Part shown: positions 5,932 to 12,160 of the stretch, piece after piece
Layout: every line of letters begins with the position of its first letter
How positions within the stretch are numbered: position 1 is the stretch's first letter
Program-made: the position numbers and the translations under genes
Source: an uncultured Eubacteriales bacterium
Lineage (GTDB): Bacteria; Bacillota; Clostridia; Oscillospirales; Ruminococcaceae
Assembly (NCBI GenBank): GCA_900318545.1
Contig: ONLC01000038.1
Span: forward strand, 1-12,160
Direction: 5' to 3'
DNA: 12,160 bases
Notes under the pieces: generated by a model
What the model saw: the letters and a program-made list of their open reading frames with translations, nothing else
What the model was told of the DNA's origin: nothing
Databases searched by the model: none

Positions 5932-6067
5932 GTGATAGAAGTCATAATTTACAAGTTTCTCCGAAACTCACAAAATCCTAACCTCCCCCTTGTTTGATTT
6001 TTCCTATACTTTCGGGTAGGTAGCACGGATTCTTTTCATTACACCCCTCATTTTTCCCCTGATAATA

Positions 6068-6076
6068 TGCTATACT
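6068..6076 (+). promoter_or_regulatory. Extended -10 promoter of small RNA copy C
   Basis: TGCTATACT: TATACT at 6071-6076 with TG at 6068-6069. No good -35 lies 16-18 bp upstream (TCATTT-like), so the extended -10 should carry recognition. Upstream ACCCCT and AATATG bases still resemble the copy A and B promoters. Confidence 0.6.
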
Positions 6077-6082
6077 AAAATA

Positions 6083-6232
6083 GTAATAATTCAGTGTGCA
6101 TCAAATATATCCATAGAGGCAAAGCATAGTCGGGCGTACAGCTTGGCTGTGCTTTGCTGCTTTTAAATGCAGATTTTAATCTCAATATACAGTTTTTCAC
6201 AGCTTCCGAGGGCTTTCGGAGGCTGATTTTTT
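6083..6232 (+). ncRNA. Hairpin small RNA, copy C (variant loop)
   Basis: From the -10 to the bases just after the hairpin (6071-6167) it aligns without gaps to copy B (3747-3843), with five differences in 97 positions. Four of them lie in the five-base apical loop (6136-6140, GUACA here, UUGUG in copy B); the stem (6118-6135 with 6141-6158) is identical. The sequence then diverges completely, and transcription would end at a different terminator at 6200-6232. Predicted length is about 150 nt. Its terminator lies about 115 bp before the promoter of the downstream peptidase gene, so it is a separate transcript rather than that gene's leader. Confidence 0.68.
6200..6232 (+). terminator. Intrinsic terminator of small RNA copy C
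   Basis: CAGCTTCCGA (6200-6209) pairs with TCGGAGGCTG (6216-6225), ten pairs with one G-U, around a GGGCTT loop, followed directly by ATTTTTT. A canonical strong terminator, different from the one used by copies A and B. Confidence 0.85.
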
Positions 6233-6345
6233 GATTAAAACAATTGAATATTTGACATAATTTACAATTAACACACCCTGATTTTATTATATTCTACGAA
6301 ATTCGCTCCAGTATGCTGGCAGCTAACCAAAAACTTTTTCAGATG

Positions 6346-6354
6346 TGTTATACT
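6346..6354 (+). promoter_or_regulatory. Extended -10 promoter of S8 peptidase gene
   Basis: TGTTATACT gives TG-N-TATACT with the hexamer at 6349-6354. No good -35 is visible. An AAAGGGGG ribosome binding site (6371-6378) lies seven bases before the ATG. Confidence 0.6.
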
Positions 6355-6385
6355 AAGTAATAAAATTTGTAAAGGGGGCTTAATT

Positions 6386-9300
6386 ATGCTAAAAAGAACC
6401 ACAGCGATGCTGCTTAGCATTACTATGATGCTGAGCCTTATGCCGCAGAACCTTTCGATCGCTTTGGAAAAGGAAGGCACTGAGGACACAGGTGGGTCAG
6501 AGGTGATCGCTAATGTCGCAGCACCTTCCGAGGCGGAAGCTTCGGACAGTGATGAACAGCCGCAGCCTGAACTCATTCTCGGTGGTGAGCAGCTTGATGA
6601 AAACGCTCATGCCTATGACCCGATGGAGGAGATCAGGGAGAAGCAGGCTGAGGAAGAATTCAGAGAGAGTGCGCAGATCATTAAAAAGACCGTGCTTTTC
6701 TCAGTCAGAGAGGAAAGGGAAGAGGGCGAAACGCCCGTATACCTCGACGATGAGAGCGAGCTTTGCAGTGATCACTCGCTGACTGATGTTGAGCTGATTT
6801 TTGACACTCAGCACGAGAACGGTGAGTGGGAGGTCTTCTACGAGGCTAAGACCGCAGCTTCTGATGTGTGGTCCGTAGTAGACGAGATGAACGAGGACGA
6901 CCGTATCGCAAACGCAGAGCCCGACTATGTTTGGGAGACTACAGCCGTCAGCAGTTACAGAGTCAATGAGACAGAGTTCAACCGTTCTTCACAGTATTCG
7001 GGAATGGACGTAATAAGTGTGTGGAATGACCTATATCAGAATGGCATTTCGGCACCCGGAAAGGGAGCTGTTGTGGCTGTTATCGACACCGGCGTTGACT
7101 ATAACCACGTTGATCTTTCACCAAGTATGTGGAAAAACTCGGGCGAGATACCCGACAACGGAGTCGATGATGACGGCAACGGCTATGTAGACGATGTCTA
7201 CGGTTACAATTTTGTTGCAAACAATGGCGACCCGATGGACGATATGGGGCACGGTACTCACGTCGCTGGAATTATCGGTATGAGCAATAACAAAAAAGGC
7301 GGTGTAGGTATTGCGTTTGGTACAAAGATCATGGCTGTTAAGGCAGGACAAGCAACCGGATCATTCTCTAATTCAGATGTTGCCAAGGCAATAAAGTATG
7401 CGCAGGTGAACGGTGCAGATGTTATCAATATGTCATTTGGCGGTACGGCAACATCTTATCTTATTGAACAGGCACTCCGTGACGCATCGCATGATTGTGT
7501 GCTGGTTGCGGCTGCAGGAAATAATGGAAAGCCAACTAACGAAGCACGAATTGCTGGTTATTCAAGGGTTGAATCAGAAAATATTTATCCTGCTGGATAT
7601 GATTATGTATTAGGTGTAATGGCTTCGAATCCAATTAGACCACTTAAAACTTTTCTATCGAGTTATTCCAATTATGATTTTGCAGAAAATTTGGAGTGTG
7701 AATACGAAATTGCTTCGTTTGGTAATGGTATTTACAGTACTCTTCCAGGAAACAGATATGCGTACTGGAGCGGAACTTCAATGGCTGCCCCATCTGTTGC
7801 AGCAGCTGCTGCTATATTAAGAGGAGTTTATTCTGATAAAAATCAATATTCATCAAGATTTATTATGGGTCAGATAACTTGTACGGCTGAAGAAAAAGCA
7901 GTAATAGAAGGCACAAAAAATGATCTGCACGAATTCCCATTACTTAATATCTATAATTGTCTTACTAAGGCTCCAAAACCCGTAACCTCGTTGTACACTT
8001 ACTATTTGTTTGATGACCCAACTGTTTCTCCAACAAACAATGGTGATGGTATTGCACAGCCGGGTGAGACTATTGATATAGGCATAGAGGTGTATAACAA
8101 AAATGGTATTGCTAAAGATACTATTGTTACTGTTGATCTGAAAAGCGATGCAGGCATAGACAGCATATATGCGGATACAATAATCGATTCTGTTAATGTT
8201 GGTAGTATCGGTACTTGGACAAAAGCTAATAATGGCTTTACATATACTGACGGAGTACTTACAGGAGTTTCTAATCCGTTGCGTATTAAAATTAGGAATA
8301 ATGTACCAAATGATGTAATCATTCCGTTAAACTTTACTATTACCTCTTTAAATGGAATGGATGAGGACGACCATAAACAATATGAAACAAGTATTACAAA
8401 ATCATTTGTGATACAAAATGGCTATACTATCAGTGGAACTATCAATGAGGATATGACTCTTACAAATGATAAATATTGGATCATTGAAAATGGTATGCGT
8501 GTATCTGAAAATGCCACTCTTACGATAGAGCCCGGAACACAGGTACAGTTCGGCACTTCAGACTCTAATAGTCCTTATGCATCAGTTACCCATGTTTGCT
8601 TGATCGTTGACGGTCAATTAAAGGCAGAAGGTACTGCTGAAAATCCAATTGAATTATTCCCTAGCAAGCTTTTAAGTAAAAACGCAGTTGAAATAAACGG
8701 TTGTAAAAATAATAATAATTCCAATATAAGTCTAAAATATGTGAATGTACTTAGTCCGTCTAATTTTGAAGCTACAACCATTGATCATTGCTGTTTTATT
8801 TGGGATGAAGCATTTGGCGATCGTTTTTGGGCTGATACACTGGAATACTCGCAGTTCTATAATTTCAGATTTGCTAACGGAGCAACTATAAACAATATAG
8901 ATACTTGCTTGTTTGATGGAAACAGCATGGAAGAGTACAGTCAGATCGAGGCAAAGGTTAAAGCTAAAAACAGCACTACATTAAATTATCAAAAAATGAT
9001 GAGTGTGTCAACTGTGGCATTGTTTGCTCTTCCAAGAGCCAGCAGCAATAATATATACGAGAATAACGCATTCCTGCCGATTTATGATAATAAGACGGTA
9101 AAAGATGTATTGATCTTCCACCCATATCAACAAGATGCATCAATAAAACATGATATTTCAGGGAACTATTGGGGCACAACAAATAAGACACTTATGAAGC
9201 TTGCCTGCTATGATGCGGATTGGGATATCACAAAGGCAGACCTTATCCAAGAACCCTACCTCACCCTCGAAGACGATATGTCGGAGATATACCCATTTGT

Positions 9301-11461
9301 CACCGAGGCATACCTGACCGATGCTGACGGCAACCGCATTGACACCGTAAGCGGTAAACAGCAGGTTAGCCTGCATGTTAAATTCAACCGTGACATGGCA
9401 CAGGATATTCAGCCTATGGTTACATACGGCGGCAGCGACCCTTACACCGACTATATGCCAAGCGGTGACTGGGTAGCCCCGAGAGAGTGGAGAGCCGACT
9501 TTACTATTACTCCCGATTACGAAATGGGCAGAATGTACATTCGTGTCAAGGGAGCAACCGCAGCAGATGACCGCTGGCTGGTAACCGGTGAGGACGCAGC
9601 ACGTTTCTTCTTTGAGGTCACAAATAACAGTGCTCAGTCTATGACACTGCAGGGCGAGGGTCAGCTCGGACAGAACAGCCTCAGCTGGATTCAGGACGAC
9701 TATGAAACCCTTGCAGGCTACAATGTGTATCGCTCGACCAGCTACGACAACAGCAAAGACCCTGCATCGCAGAGCTTTACAAGAGTGAACACATCTATCC
9801 TCAGCGGAGAGGAGCTCAGCTATATTGACGATACCGTTGAGCCAAGCGTGCCTTACTATTACTACTTCACAGTAATTGACACCGACATGAAGGAGTCAAA
9901 GGCATCAAACGTAGTTGAGTGTACAGCCCTTGAGGGCGAGCCTCCCGTTATCACGCATACACCTGTGACTGCTTGCAGTACAGGCGAACGCACGACCTTT
10001 ATGGCAGAGATAACGGATAATGTATCCGTTGAGAGTGCAGTACTGCACTACAGGTATGGCAGTACAGGCACCTGGAAGACAGCCGCAATGCAGAATACTA
10101 CTGAAAATAAATATCAGACTGTTCTGTATGTAAGCGAAAAGTCTGACGTTGAGTATTACATCACAGCAACAGATGGCACAAACATCGGGTACTTCGGCAC
10201 AGATGAGGAGCCATACGCCATCACCTGCCGCTATCTTGACCATATCGAGGTAACACGGCTTCCCAATAAGCTGACATATCTCATAGGTGAAGACTTTGAC
10301 AGCACAGGACTTGTAATTTCAGCAGTCTACAATGACAACACAAAAGAAGAAATAAGCCCAGATGATTATGAAATCTGGTTTAACGGTGAAGACGGATTTG
10401 ACAGCTCCGAAGAGGGCACAGTAACTGTTGAGGTTGACTATTCATTTGAAACGGCAGACTTCGAGGTAACAGTTTCAGAAAAAGCAGAGCCTCAGACCGC
10501 AACAATTACCTTTAATACTGATGGCGGCACAGAGATACCACCTATTACCCAGGAGATTGGCACACCAGTAACAGCTCCTGCAGACCCTGAAAAGGAAGGC
10601 TTTGTGTTTGCAGGCTGGGATACACCTATCCCGACGAATATGCCTTCGATGAATATAACAGTTACAGCCCTTTGGGAAGAGCAGATCGATATCTCGACAG
10701 GCGAGCTGATAATCGACCCGATAACCTTCAACTATACAGGAAATGAAAAGAAGGTTCTTGAGGTTATCGTTAAGCTTGGCAATCAGATACTTGATCCTGA
10801 GTGTTATGATGTTGAGGGTAACACAGGAACCGAGGCGGGCAAGTATATTCTTACCGTAACCGGAAAAGGCAAATACACAGGAACACTTTCGGCACAGTGG
10901 AAGATATCCAGAATGTATAAGCTTACAACGATCATAAACGGTGAAACAAACACCTTGATGTGTGAAGATAATGAAATGATTACTGTCGAAGGAGAGGGAA
11001 ACGGAGGCTGGTTCGTAAACGGTACACTTGAAAGTGTTAAGAACAGGTATTCGTTCTACCTTAACAGCGACACCACTATAGAGTGGAGAACGGGAGAGGA
11101 ATTTGAAGGTGTCAAGGGTATTGCCAATATGTATATCTCTGACAGAACTGTTGATGGAACAAGGACTAATGTTATAGTAACTGCAAAGTGGTCAGTTCCG
11201 GCAGGATCAGTAATTATCCATGCGGGAACATACAAGCTTTATGTTGACGCAGACCAGGCAACACCCGATCAGGAAACAATGATAAACAGCGGAAGCTATA
11301 CAGAATCAGGACTTGAGTTCCAGAACGGAACCTATTATTACACAGTAGGTATGGGTCCCGTAAGTGCAGCAAGAAAGCTTAGTATGATGACTTATGTGCT
11401 GTTTGAGCTTGACGGTGAGACCTATACTATCACATCTGACGTTGTAACAAGCTGCCCATAA
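6386..11461 (+). CDS. Giant secreted S8 (subtilisin-like) serine peptidase with multidomain C-terminus (1691 aa)
   Basis: Residues 1-27 form a signal peptide. Acidic linker and prodomain-like sequence (about 95-186, ending in an AEPDYVW stretch) precede the subtilase domain (about 205-525) with an intact triad: Asp234 (VIDTG), His289 (HGTHVAG), Ser465 (GTSMAAP), plus oxyanion Asn379. Next come a beta-sandwich (about 535-675), a stretch resembling a right-handed beta-helix (about 680-930), a fibronectin-III-like domain (about 1085-1180), a Big_3-type Ig-like domain (about 1284-1364), a Listeria-Bacteroides-type repeat (about 1370-1430, GFVFAGWDTPI) and a YTG-type Ig-like domain (about 1435-1507). 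No dockerin, LPXTG or SLH anchor is visible, so it is probably released or held non-covalently. Base composition shifts inside the gene: about 7500-9200 is AT-rich. A secreted protein-degrading or processing enzyme; substrate unknown. Confidence 0.9.
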   Translation: MLKRTTAMLLSITMMLSLMPQNLSIALEKEGTEDTGGSEVIANVAAPSEAEASDSDEQPQPELILGGEQLDENAHAYDPMEEIREKQAEEEFRESAQIIKKTVLFSVREEREEGETPVYLDDESELCSDHSLTDVELIFDTQHENGEWEVFYEAKTAASDVWSVVDEMNEDDRIANAEPDYVWETTAVSSYRVNETEFNRSSQYSGMDVISVWNDLYQNGISAPGKGAVVAVIDTGVDYNHVDLSPSMWKNSGEIPDNGVDDDGNGYVDDVYGYNFVANNGDPMDDMGHGTHVAGIIGMSNNKKGGVGIAFGTKIMAVKAGQATGSFSNSDVAKAIKYAQVNGADVINMSFGGTATSYLIEQALRDASHDCVLVAAAGNNGKPTNEARIAGYSRVESENIYPAGYDYVLGVMASNPIRPLKTFLSSYSNYDFAENLECEYEIASFGNGIYSTLPGNRYAYWSGTSMAAPSVAAAAAILRGVYSDKNQYSSRFIMGQITCTAEEKAVIEGTKNDLHEFPLLNIYNCLTKAPKPVTSLYTYYLFDDPTVSPTNNGDGIAQPGETIDIGIEVYNKNGIAKDTIVTVDLKSDAGIDSIYADTIIDSVNVGSIGTWTKANNGFTYTDGVLTGVSNPLRIKIRNNVPNDVIIPLNFTITSLNGMDEDDHKQYETSITKSFVIQNGYTISGTINEDMTLTNDKYWIIENGMRVSENATLTIEPGTQVQFGTSDSNSPYASVTHVCLIVDGQLKAEGTAENPIELFPSKLLSKNAVEINGCKNNNNSNISLKYVNVLSPSNFEATTIDHCCFIWDEAFGDRFWADTLEYSQFYNFRFANGATINNIDTCLFDGNSMEEYSQIEAKVKAKNSTTLNYQKMMSVSTVALFALPRASSNNIYENNAFLPIYDNKTVKDVLIFHPYQQDASIKHDISGNYWGTTNKTLMKLACYDADWDITKADLIQEPYLTLEDDMSEIYPFVTEAYLTDADGNRIDTVSGKQQVSLHVKFNRDMAQDIQPMVTYGGSDPYTDYMPSGDWVAPREWRADFTITPDYEMGRMYIRVKGATAADDRWLVTGEDAARFFFEVTNNSAQSMTLQGEGQLGQNSLSWIQDDYETLAGYNVYRSTSYDNSKDPASQSFTRVNTSILSGEELSYIDDTVEPSVPYYYYFTVIDTDMKESKASNVVECTALEGEPPVITHTPVTACSTGERTTFMAEITDNVSVESAVLHYRYGSTGTWKTAAMQNTTENKYQTVLYVSEKSDVEYYITATDGTNIGYFGTDEEPYAITCRYLDHIEVTRLPNKLTYLIGEDFDSTGLVISAVYNDNTKEEISPDDYEIWFNGEDGFDSSEEGTVTVEVDYSFETADFEVTVSEKAEPQTATITFNTDGGTEIPPITQEIGTPVTAPADPEKEGFVFAGWDTPIPTNMPSMNITVTALWEEQIDISTGELIIDPITFNYTGNEKKVLEVIVKLGNQILDPECYDVEGNTGTEAGKYILTVTGKGKYTGTLSAQWKISRMYKLTTIINGETNTLMCEDNEMITVEGEGNGGWFVNGTLESVKNRYSFYLNSDTTIEWRTGEEFEGVKGIANMYISDRTVDGTRTNVIVTAKWSVPAGSVIIHAGTYKLYVDADQATPDQETMINSGSYTESGLEFQNGTYYYTVGMGPVSAARKLSMMTYVLFELDGETYTITSDVVTSCP

Positions 11462-11492
11462 TAGCTGAAAGACTTGAAAGGAAGCAGATAAA

Positions 11493-11609
11493 ATGAAGTA
11501 TGAAGGACTTGAATTTGAAATAACATTCTTCACAACAGAGGACGTAATAACAACCAGCAAGACCGATGAAACAGGACAAGGCACAGGTGGAACTCAGCTT
11601 GATCCGTGA
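11493..11609 (+). CDS. Small peptide (38 aa) downstream of S8 peptidase
   Basis: The ATG at 11493 has AAGGAAG about ten bases upstream and starts 31 bp after the peptidase stop, before a shared terminator, so the two are probably one transcript. The peptide begins MKYEGLEFEITFFTTEDVIT and ends in a Thr/Gly/Asp-rich tail (TGQGTGGTQLDP). I recall a widespread set of uncharacterised clostridial peptides with a 'MKYExPxxEixxFxxxDVITxS' pattern. They have no known function and may be secreted-protein companions or precursor peptides. No signal peptide or cysteine is present. Reality as a gene is supported by the ribosome binding site and the recalled pattern; function unknown. Confidence 0.6.
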   Translation: MKYEGLEFEITFFTTEDVITTSKTDETGQGTGGTQLDP

Positions 11610-11646
11610 TCATCGGGATACAAAACTTGTTAGTATATTAGCCTCC

Positions 11647-11680
11647 CCGGGGTTGCTGCACACGCAGCAGCCCCGGTTTT
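11647..11680 (+). terminator. Strong terminator after peptidase / small peptide unit
   Basis: CCGGGGTTGCTGC (11647-11659) pairs with GCAGCAGCCCCGG (11664-11676), thirteen pairs with one G-U, around an ACAC loop, followed by TTTT. It lies 38 bp after the 38-aa gene and closes the transcription unit. Confidence 0.9.
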
Positions 11681-11856
11681 ATGTGCTTTATGGAAATCAC
11701 AAACATCAGAAATCCCTTCCCAAGTATAAAAAAGCGGTCAGTTTAATAAGGAAAGAATTATGAATAAGATTATCTTCGATTATTCCGATAAATCTGTCAA
11801 AATACTGTGATTTTCAATGCAACTTTTATCATAATAACGAACTGAAACGTTTTTGC
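11681..11856. other. AT-rich intergenic region without a supported gene
   Basis: No coding sequence of convincing length is present. The only translatable stretch with a plausible ribosome binding site is 16 codons long (11760-11810). No RNA gene or repeat is recognised. Confidence 0.5.
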
Positions 11857-11885
11857 TTGACAAAAATTGCTTATAATGGTATAAT
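11857..11885 (+). promoter_or_regulatory. Perfect consensus sigma-A promoter
   Basis: TTGACA (11857-11862), a 17-bp spacer and TATAAT (11880-11885), with TG one base before the -10. All elements match consensus. No gene starts within about 180 bp, so it drives either a long 5' leader of the next gene or an unannotated short RNA. Confidence 0.85.
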
Positions 11886-12003
11886 TGAAAATTGAAAAAT
11901 TGTGCGTTAATTTGTGTATCATTGATTTTACTAAATGCTGATAAATGTTTGGATTTGTAAATATGGTTATCCCCCTGACACACCACAAATAATTTACAAT
12001 GCT

Positions 12004-12019
12004 GTCCGATAAAACGGAC
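12004..12019. repeat. Short inverted repeat upstream of second promoter
   Basis: GTCCG and CGGAC arms flank ATAAAA, 21 bp before the -10 at 12041. It lies where a -35 or operator would be. The following bases are only modestly T-rich, so terminator function is weakly supported. Confidence 0.4.
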
Positions 12020-12037
12020 TGTTGATTTGCAAATATA

Positions 12038-12046
12038 TGGTATAAT
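12038..12046 (+). promoter_or_regulatory. Extended -10 promoter before the last gene
   Basis: TGGTATAAT: a perfect TATAAT (12041-12046) with TG at 12038-12039, 29 bp before the ATG. No good -35 lies at 16-18 bp; a TTGATT at 12022-12027 is too close (13 bp). Confidence 0.65.
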
Positions 12047-12075
12047 AGTGACAGAAACCGAAAGGAGACGTCGCT

Positions 12076-12160
12076 ATGTCAAAAAGATTTCCAAAGTCCG
12101 AAATAACGCTCGATATGATATACTCCGAGTTTGCAGATGAGGGATACTGCAAGGATTTTC
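12076..12160 (+). CDS. Start of an unidentified gene (3' end outside window)
   Basis: The ATG at 12076 follows AAAGGAG (12061-12067) by eight bases and the frame stays open to the window edge. The 28 visible residues begin MSKRFPKSEITLDMIYSEFA and are too few to assign a family. It is preceded by two promoters, at 11857 and 12038, so it may have a roughly 185-nt and a short leader form. Confidence 0.65.
   Translation, partial: MSKRFPKSEITLDMIYSEFADEGYCKDF

Noticed and set aside
5981..6010. CCCCCTTGTTTGATTTTTCC followed by TATACT, resembling the small-RNA promoter
   Set aside because: The -35-like and -10-like hexamers are only 9 bp apart, and no leader or hairpin follows; at most a decayed promoter relic.
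1283..6158. The three hairpin repeats as a CRISPR array or insertion-sequence ends
   Set aside because: Copies are about 2.3-2.5 kb apart with genes between, no regular spacers and no cas genes. No transposase or target duplication is visible around them.
6083..6385. Copy C as a riboswitch leader of the S8 peptidase gene
   Set aside because: A strong terminator at 6200-6232 and a separate extended -10 promoter at 6346-6354 separate the two; copies A and B precede no gene on their own strand.
11566..11763. Open frame of about 65 codons on the + strand
   Set aside because: It begins inside the 38-aa peptide gene, reads straight through the strong terminator at 11647-11680 and has no fitting ribosome binding site.
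11760..11810. A 16-codon frame (MNKIIFDYSDKSVKIL) with an AAGGAAAG site upstream
   Set aside because: Too short and unsupported. The FDYS start faintly recalls short phage regulators, so it could be a relic, but nothing further supports it.
11892..12040. tRNA or other known structural RNA in the leader
   Set aside because: No cloverleaf, CCA end or other recognisable RNA fold is apparent; only the short GTCCG/CGGAC inverted repeat was found.

Overview
The window looks like chromosomal DNA of a gut or rumen Clostridia, most likely Ruminococcus or a close relative. The reasons are a type I dockerin on a secreted protein, a very large secreted subtilase with Ig-like, FN3 and Listeria-Bacteroides-type repeats, strong GGAGG-type ribosome binding sites, and consensus or extended -10 sigma-A promoters (TG-N-TATACT). 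The genus is an inference; no rRNA or tRNA gene is present.

Layout. Positions 1-1265 hold a prophage remnant on the + strand: the end of a head-morphogenesis-type protein with a JAMM/JAB metalloprotease motif, a 51-residue companion, an 85-residue coiled-coil phage protein with a strong terminator, and about 32 codons of a scaffolding-like protein. That last reading frame runs straight into a small-RNA gene (copy A, minus strand). Positions 1436-2232 (minus) hold a two-gene operon for a four-helix membrane protein and an XRE regulator. Its promoter region carries five 16-bp operator-like sites shared with a divergent + strand operon for a GNAT acetyltransferase and a cysteine-rich membrane protein (2513-3658). 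Copy B of the small RNA follows at 3759-3873, inverted relative to copy A, so the module sits between perfect 61-bp inverted repeats.

Positions 3955-5874 (minus) encode a secreted CHAP - ricin-type trefoil - dockerin protein. Copy C of the small RNA (6083-6232, +) lies in the next intergenic region. Positions 6386-11461 (+) encode a 1691-residue secreted S8 serine peptidase, followed by a 38-residue peptide gene and a strong terminator. The last 480 bases hold a perfect consensus promoter, a second extended -10 promoter and the start of an unidentified gene.

The most interesting element is the three-copy small-RNA gene. Each copy has its own promoter-like sequence, a long hairpin (18 pairs counting G-U wobbles) and its own intrinsic terminator. 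Copies B and C differ at 5 of 97 aligned positions, and four of those five fall inside the five-base apical loop. The wobbles are compatible with pairing only in the promoter-driven orientation, which argues that the element acts as RNA. I do not recognise it as a named RNA family.
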